A stretch of DNA of 64,000 nucleotides. Source: Hephaestia caeni (GTDB taxonomy: Bacteria; Pseudomonadota; Alphaproteobacteria; Sphingomonadales; Sphingomonadaceae). How positions within the stretch are numbered: the stretch's first letter is position 1; every line of letters begins with the position of its first letter. The notes beneath the pieces were generated by a model that made no database searches, was not told the DNA's origin, and saw nothing but the letters and a program-made list of their open reading frames with translations. The translations under genes and the position numbers were made by a program. Positions 35,733 to 44,712 of this stretch are shown piece after piece. Where the stretch lies: assembly GCF_003550065.1 (NCBI RefSeq), contig NZ_QXDC01000002.1:1769858-1833857 (forward strand). Direction: 5' to 3'.

Positions 35733-35743
35733 GATTTTCTGAC
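35718..35743 (-). promoter_or_regulatory. Inverted repeat over the DUF6088 start codon
   Basis: Perfect arms GTCAGAAA (35718-35725) and TTTCTGAC (35736-35743) flank a 10-base centre that contains the start codon. AbiEi proteins are known to bind inverted repeats in their own promoters. Here the operator would block initiation of translation or transcription directly. Confidence 0.65.
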
Positions 35744-35900
35744 AGTTTGCACTGGCCGGGTCGGCCTTCAATGCATTGTCTCTATCGGCCTCAAGACTTC
35801 CATGTTCTCCCGCCACTGCGGATCCATTCAACGGATTCAAGAGGTGAAATCTCAAGGAATGTTGCACTCGGCATAGAAGCCGAGTGCAACACCACAAAAA

Positions 35901-37049
35901 CTATGCCGCGCTTTCAGTGTATTTTGGCTGGCTTAGGCTTCCGAGGATGGCGGCGTGAACTGCCACCGCCCGGGAATCGCCGCCGCTAAGGCCTTTTACG
36001 ATCTCGCCCAACGACGCCATATCCAACCGTCGCAATGTCGGCACGAGGTCATCAGGATCGAAGCCTTCGGGCGGATTTGCGAAGAGCTTGATAAGGGCAC
36101 CGAATATCGATGCGCCATAGGTGAGAGAATGTCCCTCATAGGCTTCTGCCAGGCTCGTCAGCGCCGCAGAAACAATTGCAACTCCATGACGCCGCAGCGC
36201 TGCCGCTATGGAGGATGTGAACGCAACCTCCCCAGCCCTCCACGCAGCGGATGAAGTGTTGCGGGCCATTTTCAAGCCAGCTTCAGTCACCAGGCGCTGA
36301 ATTTCCAGGGCATCTTCATCCGCCGCTGCCAGAGCGGCATGGAAATCGTCCAAACGGTTCATAGGCTTCCGAGCTCGGTTGGCGACGATGAACATCCGAG
36401 CCTCGTCTTCGGGACTGTCATAGGTGAAAAGGCAGCACGGCAGTTGCAGCAGATCTCCTCTTCGCACGGCTGCAGCCCAGCGGTGCTGTCCGTCTATGAT
36501 GACTTTCGATCCGTCCAGACGCCGCGAGACGACAAGCGGAGCGCAGAGCCGCCAGTCGAAATTGGCGGCGATGCTGGCGATCAGGCGCCGGGAGCCTTCA
36601 TTGTCGATCGACCGCTGATAGGACTGATCGACGGTCAGTTCTGTGGTATGCACCCATTCGATACTGGGCATCTTTCCGATGGGCGGCCGGAATCCGATCT
36701 TGCGCTCACCACCGCGCCTTCTTCCTTTTCCGGCTTTGCTCTTCGTCCCGAACTGGGCGTCCTTGCCGGGGCCGATGGCGGCGATCGGTAACGCGGCCTC
36801 CGCCCCAAACCCGTTCATCAGTTGCGGCACTTCCTCCGGTGCGCGGGACCAAAGCTGACCTTGGTGCTCAATGACAACATCGCCCGGATGCACCCGCGCT
36901 GCGCCAACCGGCGTGGTAATGAGAAAGGTGCCGTTGGATGCGGGATCATCGGACATCTGCGTCCGGATCCAATCCGGGATAGACGACCCGTCATTGATCC
37001 AGTTGCGAACGTCGATGGGTTGGCAGGAAGGCTGTTGGAGTATCATCAT
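35901..37049 (-). CDS. ParB-like nuclease-domain protein
   Basis: 382 residues. The centre carries a ParB N-terminal fold: HTTELTVDQSYQRSID, SIAANFDWRLCAPLVVSRR and VIIDGQHRWAAAVRRG. In front is a 110-residue extension with a small beta domain (VGAARVHPGDVVIEHQGQLW), and behind a helical domain. No ParA partner or CTP-ParB DNA-binding helix is evident, so the role is likely that of a mobile-element ParB-like regulator or nuclease. ATG 37049 has a GGGAGA site. Confidence 0.75.
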   Translation of the reverse strand: MMILQQPSCQPIDVRNWINDGSSIPDWIRTQMSDDPASNGTFLITTPVGAARVHPGDVVIEHQGQLWSRAPEEVPQLMNGFGAEAALPIAAIGPGKDAQFGTKSKAGKGRRRGGERKIGFRPPIGKMPSIEWVHTTELTVDQSYQRSIDNEGSRRLIASIAANFDWRLCAPLVVSRRLDGSKVIIDGQHRWAAAVRRGDLLQLPCCLFTYDSPEDEARMFIVANRARKPMNRLDDFHAALAAADEDALEIQRLVTEAGLKMARNTSSAAWRAGEVAFTSSIAAALRRHGVAIVSAALTSLAEAYEGHSLTYGASIFGALIKLFANPPEGFDPDDLVPTLRRLDMASLGEIVKGLSGGDSRAVAVHAAILGSLSQPKYTESAA

Positions 37050-37370
37050 ACATCTCCCGAAAGCTCGCGAGCGTCATGCCGACGAGCAGTCAGGAGGTGC
37101 CTTCCAAACGTGCAACCTGGATGGCTTGAGGCTGCCAATTCCCAGGAAGGAAATATCAACAAGGGCTGACGAGGAGAGGTCGCCAAATTGGATCAACCAG
37201 ATCGATCTTCCGAATTGTTCGCGACTTCACATGTCGCCGGACCCATCCGACGAAAGCACGAAAGGCGGACGCTTCCTTGGAGATATCGTCAACAGGAATC
37301 TCGTCGCGTCAGTTCGTCAGGCGCCGGCCCGTATGCGGCCAACGCTGCTGACGAGCATAATTAAGCCCTC
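37050..37370. other. Non-coding stretch upstream of the ParB-like gene
   Basis: Holds the promoter side of the ParB-like gene. I see no intact gene; short open frames on the plus strand lack ribosome sites and family features. It probably contains further worn-out sequence of the duplicated DUF6088 gene, because the recognisable fragment starts immediately beyond. Confidence 0.4.
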
Positions 37371-37490
37371 AGATGACACGGCGAAATCGCCGCTATGGGC
37401 AGGAATCGCCCTTATCGCCTCTTCGATCGACGGTGCCCTTGCCCTGAACCGGCCAGGGACGCGGCACAGGAACAAGGTTCCAGCCGTCAC
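37371..37490 (-). pseudogene. Degraded second copy of the DUF6088 gene
   Basis: Read on the minus strand, this stretch gives PGRFRARAPSIEEAIRAIPA then HSGDFAVSSEG. It aligns with HGRFGTRVPTIEEAIRAIAA then QSGEVIVPSGA of the intact gene at 35118-35732. The DNA match is clearest over 35455-35560 versus 37380-37485. The rest is unrecognisable and no start or full frame remains. It is a decayed paralogue or recombination remnant. Confidence 0.65.
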
Positions 37491-37545
37491 AAATCAAACA
37501 ATCATATATGAATAATTATGAGGTTTTATGCGGTATATTTGGTTA

Positions 37546-38778
37546 TTACATAGCTAAAGCAATTTCCATCTGATCGTGGACAAAAGCGGCTTCATATTCG
37601 CGCGCCAGCCCGCCAGAAACACCGACATGGCGAAGCGCATCCCGCCACCCATCAGAAATGCGCCTAGCCGTCTCACGGATCATCTGGCGGGCATCCGCCT
37701 GGGTAATCTCGAAAAACTCGGAGGCGTCGAGCGCAAGGCGTATCGATCGATCGTGCGCGCCGCCCTCAAGGATGGCGGTCTCCAGATGCGGATTACGATC
37801 GGGCGCGGGGTTCACATCGAAAACCGGTGACAATCGCCAGCGACCAGATCCGACATAGAGGAAGCCATGATTCTTCAGGTGATCATCCTTGTTCGACACG
37901 AGGATGGTGAAGATCAGGCGGAGGAAGAGTTCGCGGAAATCCTCTCGCGGTTCGGCGGCATAAGCCCGCATGAAGTCGACGATCTCGGTGTAGGAGCCGA
38001 GTTCGGTCCCGGTCTTGCCGAGGGCGGTGCGCGCCGAGATATAGGGGATGCGTGCAGTCCCCCGCCGATCGAACCGCTGGATCAGCGCCACCGGAAACGG
38101 CGTGTCGACGAGTTCCAGCCTGACCTCGGGCGTGCGGATACCGCAGGCCCGGGCGAGTCGAAGCGTCGCCACCTCGACGCGTTCGATCGGTTGCTGGTCA
38201 TGCACCGAGGTGAACTTGGCGAGCCAGAGCGTGTCGCCATCCCGGACATTGGCCTTGGGACGCGCTCCGCCCGAACCACCCGCGCCGGCCAGCGCCTGCA
38301 TCTCCTCGGGCGAGATTTCCTTGCCCTGTTCATAGGCCCGCGCGATGGCGGTGATCGTCTGCAGATCGACCAGACGAGGCACGGCGTCCGTTGCATTGCC
38401 CCGGATGACTTCCCCTTTGTCATCCAGGAACCGCAGTGCACCCTGCCGGCAAATATCGTCTGACAGCGTCAGATATTCGAATTCGGAAAGGCCGTTGCCA
38501 TAAGCGCGTTCGAGGAGTCTGCGCCCCCAACTGTCCGGCGCCGCGTCGGCAAAGACGCCGGCCAGCGCGTCGCGCGTGTTTCCAGACTGTCCGGACGTAT
38601 GGAGCGGTCCTGCATCGAGCGGGAAGCTCGGCTGCACCGCAAAGGCGCGCGGATTCTCGATCCAGGCCGGGTCATAGGCGAAGGTCGAGAATTGTCGTGG
38701 TCCCGCCTGCGTGAAACGCAACTGACCAACCGGGGTAAAGCTCTCGCCGAGAGCAACATGGGCAACAAAGTCTGGCAT
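37546..38778 (-). CDS. hipA: HipA-type serine/threonine kinase toxin
   Basis: 410 residues. The Gly-rich loop AGAGGSGGARPKA (about 165-176), the ATP-site lysine in LWLAKF (K188), the catalytic block VSNKDDHLKNHGF (D299) and the metal-binding FDVNP (D321) are all intact. It should be an active kinase, of the group that phosphorylates aminoacyl-tRNA synthetases and drives persistence. The start overlaps the hipB stop by one base (TGATG). Confidence 0.93.
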   Translation of the reverse strand: MPDFVAHVALGESFTPVGQLRFTQAGPRQFSTFAYDPAWIENPRAFAVQPSFPLDAGPLHTSGQSGNTRDALAGVFADAAPDSWGRRLLERAYGNGLSEFEYLTLSDDICRQGALRFLDDKGEVIRGNATDAVPRLVDLQTITAIARAYEQGKEISPEEMQALAGAGGSGGARPKANVRDGDTLWLAKFTSVHDQQPIERVEVATLRLARACGIRTPEVRLELVDTPFPVALIQRFDRRGTARIPYISARTALGKTGTELGSYTEIVDFMRAYAAEPREDFRELFLRLIFTILVSNKDDHLKNHGFLYVGSGRWRLSPVFDVNPAPDRNPHLETAILEGGAHDRSIRLALDASEFFEITQADARQMIRETARRISDGWRDALRHVGVSGGLAREYEAAFVHDQMEIALAM

Positions 38779-39164
38779 CAGAACGCCGCGCCGTCGGGGT
38801 CGACGATATCGGTCTCGGCTTGCGCCGTCTCGTCCCTGGCTTGCTTCCTGCGCAGCGTGGCCGCAAAGGACCGCCCACGGCGCGGCTGGCGCTCGGCGAT
38901 CAGCGCAAGCCCCAGATCGTCCTTGCGGATGTCGATCAGGTCTGCGAGCCGTTCGACGAGGCCCAGGACGACCAGGACATCGGCCAGCGTGCCGATGGCG
39001 ACGCCGGGGTCGCCCTTCTCCAGGCGCGCGACGGTGCTCGGCGACGTCCCGGCACGTACGGCGAGATCGGCCACGGCGATACCGCGCCGCAGGCGTGCGC
39101 CGCGAATGTCCTGCCCGAGCCTTTCAAGGGCTGATTTTGATTTCGGCGAACCCATTCCAAACAT
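38778..39164 (-). CDS. hipB: HipB-type antitoxin, XRE regulator
   Basis: 128 residues, longer than E. coli HipB. Helix-turn-helix in ALERLGQDIRGARLRRGIAV then DLAVRAGTSPSTVARLEKGD, and a C-terminal tail rich in charged residues. It should neutralise HipA and repress the operon. Start ATG at 39164; an ATG three codons inside is possible. AT-rich promoter region follows upstream. Confidence 0.9.
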   Translation of the reverse strand: MFGMGSPKSKSALERLGQDIRGARLRRGIAVADLAVRAGTSPSTVARLEKGDPGVAIGTLADVLVVLGLVERLADLIDIRKDDLGLALIAERQPRRGRSFAATLRRKQARDETAQAETDIVDPDGAAF

Positions 39165-39180
39165 CCATATACGGCACTAA

Positions 39181-39554
<374 letters not shown>

Positions 39555-39555
<1 letters not shown>

Positions 39556-39980
39556 TGCTCTATCTCGACACGTCGCTGATCGTCGCGGCGCTCTCCAACG
39601 AAGCGATGACGCCGCGCGTTCAGGCCTGGCTGGCCGAACAGGATCCGGCGCAGCTTCTGATCAGCGACTGGACCGTTACCGAGATGTCGTCGGCCATGGC
39701 GATCAAGCTTCGAACCGGGCAGATCAGCCTGGAACAACGCGCCGCGGCGCTGGCCATGTTCAATAAGCTGGTTGCCGAGAGCTTTACCGTGCTGCCCGTG
39801 ACGGGCGGGCAGTTTCGGGCGGCGGCGAGGTTTGCCGATCAGCATAGCTTGGGGCTTCGCGCGGGTGATGCCCTGCATCTTGCCGTCGCGTCGGAGCATG
39901 GCGCCACGGTGCACACGCTTGACCAGCGGCTCGCCGAGGCCGGACCGGCGCTCGGTGTGCCGGCGCAATTGCTGGCATGA
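39555..39980 (+). CDS. vapC: VapC-type PIN-domain RNase toxin
   Basis: 141 residues, PIN fold with all four acidic residues: D5 (LYLDTSLIV), E43 (TEMSSAMA), D105 (RAGDALHLA) and D123 (TLDQRLAEA). It should be an active Mg-dependent RNase cleaving tRNA or other structured RNA. Coupled to vapB. Confidence 0.93.
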
Positions 39981-40022
39981 TCCGGGCCTCTTCCAGCTTG
40001 GCCGGCTTGCTCGGGAGCTGCC

Positions 40023-40862
40023 ATGGCCGGTGACTGGTCCGACGAGCAGAACGACGCGATCGTCGCGGATTATTTCGCGATGCTTGGCGATGACACCGCC
40101 GGGCGGCCTTACAGCAAGGCTGAGCATAACCGCTTGCTGCAGGCGGTGATCGAACGGCCGCGCGGCTCGATCGAATATAAGCATCAGAACATCAGCGCCG
40201 TGCTCAAGGGGCTCGGTGAGGACTGGATTCCCGGCTACAAGCCGGCGTTCAATTTCCAGGCTTCACTCGTCGATGCGGTGGTGCGTTGGCTCAATCGTCA
40301 CCCGGATTGGCTCGCACCAGCCGCGCGGATGGCGATGGCTCCGTCACCGTCAGCGCTTCGGGAAGAAGCAATGCTATGGATCGGCCCGCCACCGACGCAC
40401 AGCAACGCACCGCCGCCCGACGAACTTGAACAGATGACCTTCATCGCGCGGAAGTACGACGTGGCGGAGCGCGATGCCCGCAATCGCGCTCTAGGTCGCG
40501 CCGGCGAAGAGCGTGTCCTCGCTCATGAGCGTGCCAGCCTGCTCGCCGCCGGCCGGACCGATCTCGCCGAGCGCATCCGCTGGGTGTCGCATGTCGATGG
40601 AGACGGTGCCGGCTATGACATCCGTAGCTTCGACACCGACGGCAGCGATCGCCTGATCGAGGTGAAGACGACCAATGGTTGGGAGCGGACGCCGTTTCAC
40701 ATCACGCGCAATGAGTTGACCGTTGCGGAGGAGCGACGCAGTGATTGGCGGCTAGTGCGATTGTGGAACTTTGCGCGGGAGCCAAAGGCATTCGAGTTGC
40801 GGCCGCCGCTGGAGGCGCATGTGTCGCTCATGGCGACCAGCTATCAGGCTAGCTTCCCGTAA
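40023..40862 (+). CDS. DUF3883-domain protein, restriction-like nuclease fold
   Basis: 279 residues. The C-terminal 110 residues are DUF3883, with GRAGEERVLAHERASLL, the motif GYDIRSFDTDGSDRLIEVKTT split around the predicted active site (D in GYDI, E and K in IEVK), and ITRNELTVAEE. This matches the PD-(D/E)xK pattern and members are common in defence islands. The N-terminal half (MAGDWSDEQNDAIVADYFAM on) is a separate helical domain of unknown role. Starts 42 bases after vapC. Confidence 0.83.
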   Translation: MAGDWSDEQNDAIVADYFAMLGDDTAGRPYSKAEHNRLLQAVIERPRGSIEYKHQNISAVLKGLGEDWIPGYKPAFNFQASLVDAVVRWLNRHPDWLAPAARMAMAPSPSALREEAMLWIGPPPTHSNAPPPDELEQMTFIARKYDVAERDARNRALGRAGEERVLAHERASLLAAGRTDLAERIRWVSHVDGDGAGYDIRSFDTDGSDRLIEVKTTNGWERTPFHITRNELTVAEERRSDWRLVRLWNFAREPKAFELRPPLEAHVSLMATSYQASFP

Positions 40863-41155
40863 CGGCTGCCACCTTGCGGGTCGAAAAGACCCATTGTCAG
40901 ACTTTCGCGGCGCTTTTGCCGCAGTCCAACTCCAGACACTCATTCAGACGCTGCTTTGCTGCTGAATTGAGCCGCTCGCTTACCGGCAGCTCTCGGCTTC
41001 CATACCGAGGAAGCGGAATTTCGTTCCGCTAGCCATCTAAGCCGGAGAGACCCAGAGACATTATTTGGAAGCGGCTCCTGCTGCGTATTTTTGAAGCGTT
41101 CAGGAGCAAGGGATGCTGGTGCATACGCCGGCGAATCGTTACCGTGACCTAGAAC
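40863..41155. other. 293-base gap, no gene seen
   Basis: Between the DUF3883 gene and the truncated gene. It contains short runs of inverted sequence (GGCAGCTCTCGGCTTCC and neighbours) but no convincing frame, promoter or repeat. It should contain the promoter of the stub gene at 41156. Confidence 0.4.
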
Positions 41156-41401
41156 ATGATGGCAACGACTAATCCCCACGTCGATCTCGTTCGGCCCAGC
41201 CGGGACGGTGATCAGTTTCACTACGCGTGGGCGGCCCGGCGCACGCTGGCGATGCTGCCGCCCGACGCGGCGCTAGTCGGAGTTTCGATTGAAGGGGTTA
41301 CACCGGGCGAAGGCGAGCAGGTGTCTGCCGGTCTCGATGCGATCGATGTGGCGGAGTATGTAGGCAGCACCGATCTCGCGTCCGCGGCGCGCGTCACGTA
41401 A
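41156..41401 (+). pseudogene. N-terminal stub of a probable defence gene
   Basis: 81 residues, ending at a TAA after DLASAARVT. The N-terminus (PHVDLVRPSRDGDQFHYAWA, TLAMLPPDAALVGVSIEGVT) and the segment AIDVAEYVGSTDLASA match, as far as I recall, the start of large defence ATPase or nuclease proteins. There a restriction-like motif of QLK type follows directly. That motif and everything after it are missing. The stop lies 35 bases before the end of the next gene on the other strand, so this marks the right border of the island. Confidence 0.5.
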
Positions 41402-41435
41402 CTATGACAGCCAATCAGGCCGCTTCCATACTGTC

Positions 41436-42404
41436 TCAGGCATGGAATCTCTGTCGATACTCGCTTGGTGACAGGCCGACGATGCGCAGGAAGATTTTGC
41501 GGAAGGCACCGGGATCGGCATAGCCGACCTCCCATGCCACCCGCTCCACCGGCAATTGGCCAAACTGGAGCAGTTCCTGCGCCTTGGCGACGCGCAGGCG
41601 CTGGGCATAATCGGTGGCGGTAAGGCCCGTGGCTTTCTGAAACCGGCGCAGGAAGGTGCGTGGTTCCAGACCGGCCGCGTCCGCCAGAACGGGCAGCCCC
41701 GCCTCCTTGCCCTCACTGGCTTGCAGGAGATGCTGCGCCTTGAGGATCGCGGCGTCGCCATGGTTCAGGCGCGGCACGAAGCCGCTATAATAACGCTGCT
41801 CGCGCCCCGGTGGATCGACCAGTAGCATCCTTGCCGTCCTGGTCATCACCCCGGGACCGAGAAAGCGCTCGACCAGCTTCAGACCCAGATCGGTCCACGC
41901 CATCAGTCCCCCGGCGGAGACGATATCGCCGCCGTCGATAATCAGCCGGTCGGTATCGAGCAGCACATCGGGGAACCGATCCGCGAACGCTTCGGCGAGG
42001 GTCCAGTGGGTGGTGACCGCCCGCCCCGCCAGCAGGCCGGTTTCGCCCAGCAGGAAAGCGCCGGCGCAGATGGAGGCCAGCACTGTGCCTTCGCCATGTC
42101 GTTTGCGTAGCCAGTCCGCCAGTAGTGACGCGGCTTCACGGGCAATCGGCGGCTCCAGCGACGGCGGCAGGATCAGCACGTCGCAGCGTGTCTGCTCGGA
42201 CGTTTCAGCGGGGGCATCGCTGTCAAAGACCGCCACTGGCGACGCCGCTCCACGCGCCTGCAGGTGACGCAGGCGAAGCCGGGGCGCGTCGGCATTGGCC
42301 TCCCGCGCGATGCGGTCGGCGAGGGCGAACAGATCGGTCAGCCCGAGAACCGCCGACATCTGCGCGTCGGGATAAAGCATGATTCCGATCCGCGCGTCGG
42401 CCAT
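41436..42404 (-). CDS. GlxA-type AraC regulator with DJ-1/PfpI domain
   Basis: 322 residues. Residues 1-190 are a DJ-1/PfpI-like domain, including the elbow [20 protein letters not shown] with its cysteine. Residues 220-322 carry the AraC double helix-turn-helix ([20 protein letters not shown] and [17 protein letters not shown]). Divergent from the isochorismatase gene across 101 bases, which is very likely its target. Confidence 0.92.
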   Translation of the reverse strand: MADARIGIMLYPDAQMSAVLGLTDLFALADRIAREANADAPRLRLRHLQARGAASPVAVFDSDAPAETSEQTRCDVLILPPSLEPPIAREAASLLADWLRKRHGEGTVLASICAGAFLLGETGLLAGRAVTTHWTLAEAFADRFPDVLLDTDRLIIDGGDIVSAGGLMAWTDLGLKLVERFLGPGVMTRTARMLLVDPPGREQRYYSGFVPRLNHGDAAILKAQHLLQASEGKEAGLPVLADAAGLEPRTFLRRFQKATGLTATDYAQRLRVAKAQELLQFGQLPVERVAWEVGYADPGAFRKIFLRIVGLSPSEYRQRFHA

Positions 42405-42505
42405 ATGTCGTTATCGCCCCTGATTCTGTCGATGATGCCAATGGCGGCGACCATCGCCCCGGACGATATTGGGCGCAAGCACCATCCAATCGAAAGGAAC
42501 CCATC

Positions 42506-43048
42506 ATGTCGAAGCGCGCCATTCTCGTCGTCGATCTCCAGAATGAATATTGGCCCACGGGCAAATTCCCGCTGGTGGGGATCGACGCCGCCGCCGCCAA
42601 TGCCGCCCGCGTCATCGCCCATGCCCGCGCGCAGGGCGATCTGGTGGTCCACATCCGCCACGAGATGCCCGGCGGCCCGATCTTCGTGCCCGGCACCGAA
42701 GGAGCGGAGATCAACGCGGCCGTCCTGCCGCAGGACGGCGAGCCGGTCATCACCAAGAACTTCCCCAACTCCTTCCGCGACACCGGGCTGGATGCTCTGC
42801 TCAAGCAACAGGGCGTCACAGAGACCGTGGTGATCGGCGCCATGAGCCATATGTGCGTGGACGCCACCACGCGGGCGGCCAACGACCTGGGCTACAGCAC
42901 CGTCACCATCCACGATGCCTGCGCCACCCGCGATCTGGAATTTGACGGCGTGACCACGCCCGCCGCGCAGGTCCATGCCGCGCTGATGGCTGCGCTCGCC
43001 TTCCTCTATGGCGAAGTGATCAGCACCGACGCCTTCATCGCGCGCTGA
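42506..43048 (+). CDS. Cysteine hydrolase of the isochorismatase family
   Basis: 180 residues. The catalytic triad is visible: D10 (ILVVDLQNEY), K84 (VITKNFPNSF) and C117 (GAMSHMCVDATTR). Such enzymes hydrolyse amides or ureido groups, or act on nicotinamide-like substrates. The exact substrate cannot be told. Likely controlled by the divergent GlxA-type regulator and followed by the MBL gene 29 bases later. Confidence 0.92.
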   Translation: MSKRAILVVDLQNEYWPTGKFPLVGIDAAAANAARVIAHARAQGDLVVHIRHEMPGGPIFVPGTEGAEINAAVLPQDGEPVITKNFPNSFRDTGLDALLKQQGVTETVVIGAMSHMCVDATTRAANDLGYSTVTIHDACATRDLEFDGVTTPAAQVHAALMAALAFLYGEVISTDAFIAR

Positions 43049-43077
43049 ACCGAGCCGGGAAGGAAAGGCATCCAACC

Positions 43078-43953
43078 ATGACCACACGCAGAGACCTCTT
43101 TGCCCTGTCCGGCGCGGCTTTGGCCGCGACCGCCTTTGCCGCCCATGCGCAGGAAGCCCCCGCCACGGGGAACGCGGGCATCAAGATCACCCAGATTCGC
43201 AACGCCACCCTGCATATCGACTATGCCGGAACGCGTTTTCTGGTCGATCCGATGCTCTCCGAACGCCACGCCTGGCCAGGTTTCGAGGGCACGGTGAACA
43301 GCGAGGAGCGCAATCCGCTCGTGCACCTTCCCTTCCCGGTCGAGGATATTGTCGATGTGGATGCGGTGATCGTCGCCCATCTACACGAAGATCATTGGGA
43401 TGCAGCAACGCGCAAGCTCATGCCGAAGACTTTGCCGCTCTTCGTGCAGAATGACGCCGATGCCGGGACCGTCCGCGCGCAAGGCTTCACCGACGTTCGC
43501 ATTCTTGGCGCCACGTCGCGGTTCAACGGGGTGCAACTCATCAAGACCGGGGGCCGCCACGGCACCGACGCGGCCTATGCGGTCGCCGGCGCCCGCCTCG
43601 GCGACGTGTGCGGCGTGGTCTTCAAGCATCCCGGCATGAAGACCGTCTATCTGGCCGGCGACACGATCTGGAACGACGACGTTGCAGCCGCTCTCGCCAC
43701 CCACAAGCCAGAGATCGCGATCCTGAACACCGGCGATGCGAGGCTGATCGGCATTGATGACGGCATCATCATGGGCACGGCCGATGTCCTCTCGGTCCAT
43801 CAGGCCGCGCCGGAGACGATCCTCGTCGCAACCCATATGGAAGCGGTGAATCACTGCATCCTGACCCGCGCCCAGCTTCGCGCTTTCGCCCGCGACAAGG
43901 GGTTCGCCGACAAGCTCCTGGCACCGGGGGACGGCGAAGCGCTTATAGTCTGA
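43078..43953 (+). CDS. Exported MBL-fold metallo-hydrolase
   Basis: 291 residues. The N-terminus MTTRRDLFALSGAALAATAF has a twin-arginine type signal ending near A-H-A-Q. The metal site is AHLHEDHWDA (H101, H103, D105, H106), with later ligands in YLAGDTIWNDD and ATHMEAVNHC. It resembles the UlaG-like lactonase/phosphodiesterase group. Same operon as the isochorismatase gene. Confidence 0.87.
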   Translation: MTTRRDLFALSGAALAATAFAAHAQEAPATGNAGIKITQIRNATLHIDYAGTRFLVDPMLSERHAWPGFEGTVNSEERNPLVHLPFPVEDIVDVDAVIVAHLHEDHWDAATRKLMPKTLPLFVQNDADAGTVRAQGFTDVRILGATSRFNGVQLIKTGGRHGTDAAYAVAGARLGDVCGVVFKHPGMKTVYLAGDTIWNDDVAAALATHKPEIAILNTGDARLIGIDDGIIMGTADVLSVHQAAPETILVATHMEAVNHCILTRAQLRAFARDKGFADKLLAPGDGEALIV

Positions 43954-44005
43954 CGAGCATCCGGGCGTCGCTCATTCAGGTTGAATAGCCACAGGGGTTT
44001 GAACC

Positions 44006-44308
44006 ATGCCTTATCTGTTACAAGTAGACTTCCCATACCAAGGCCCCTGGGGCAAGGAGATGGCTTCCGCCTCGCGCGATCTGGCGGAGTCGATTGCGGG
44101 CGAACCGGGCCTGATCTGGAAGGTCTGGACCGAAAATCAGGCCATGGGAGAGGCTGGCGGCATCTATCTCTTCGATGATCTGCCGAACGCCGAGGCCTAT
44201 CTGGCCATGCACAGCCAACGGCTGAAGAGCTTCGGTGTGCCGGTGGTGAATGCCAAGATTTTTCAGGTCAATGAAGCGCTGTCGCGGATCGACCGGGCGC
44301 CTCTGTAA
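44006..44308 (+). CDS. YdhR-family putative monooxygenase
   Basis: 100 residues, dimeric ferredoxin-like fold of the YdhR group: YLLQVDFPYQGPWG, PGLIWKVWTENQ and GGIYLFDDLPNAEAYLAMH. Relatives are stress or quinone-related mono-oxygenases of uncertain function. Starts 52 bases after the MBL gene. Confidence 0.87.
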   Translation: MPYLLQVDFPYQGPWGKEMASASRDLAESIAGEPGLIWKVWTENQAMGEAGGIYLFDDLPNAEAYLAMHSQRLKSFGVPVVNAKIFQVNEALSRIDRAPL

Positions 44309-44313
44309 CGCGT

Positions 44314-44712
44314 TCAGCGACCCACAAGGCGAGCAAAGTGAGCCGCGCCCGGCAGCGTGGCCGCTGCTTCACCGTCCGAACTGTTCAAGCCGGTTGGCAG
44401 GCCGGATAGATCGCCCGCGCCGAATACGGCTTCGATGCCGCGCACGCAAAGCTCCGTCCCGCTGTCGGCGAGGCTGTAATAGACCTGCCGGGCCTGCCGC
44501 CGCGTGGTAACGAGGGACGCCTTGCGCAGTTCGGCAAGCTGCTGGCTGAGCGCGGGCTGGCCAATGCCGGTCGCCTCGTCGATCATCGAGACCGACTGCT
44601 CGCCTTGCTCCAGCAGCAACGACAGGATCATCAGGCGTTGAGGCTGGGCGTAGATCCTCAGCTTTTCCGCCGCTTCCTCGGCCCGCTCGCGCGCGGCATG
44701 GAGGGGGGTCAT
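44314..44712 (-). CDS. ArsR-family regulator, BigR-like, one cysteine
   Basis: 132 residues from ATG 44712. Winged helix with SVSMIDEATGIGQPALSQQL and ELRKASLVTTRRQARQVYYS, the pattern of the BigR/SqrR persulfide-sensing group. Those sensors need two cysteines. Here only C89 exists (LADSGTELCV), and the first one is replaced within LSLLLEQGEQ. The ATG overlaps the peroxiredoxin stop (ATGA). It probably represses the divergent sulfur operon, possibly with altered chemistry. Confidence 0.85.
   Translation of the reverse strand: MTPLHAARERAEEAAEKLRIYAQPQRLMILSLLLEQGEQSVSMIDEATGIGQPALSQQLAELRKASLVTTRRQARQVYYSLADSGTELCVRGIEAVFGAGDLSGLPTGLNSSDGEAAATLPGAAHFARLVGR

Noticed and set aside
35118..37049. 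Search for an AbiEii-type toxin partner of the DUF6088 gene
   Set aside because: None of the neighbouring frames shows a nucleotidyltransferase pattern; the adjacent gene is ParB-like.
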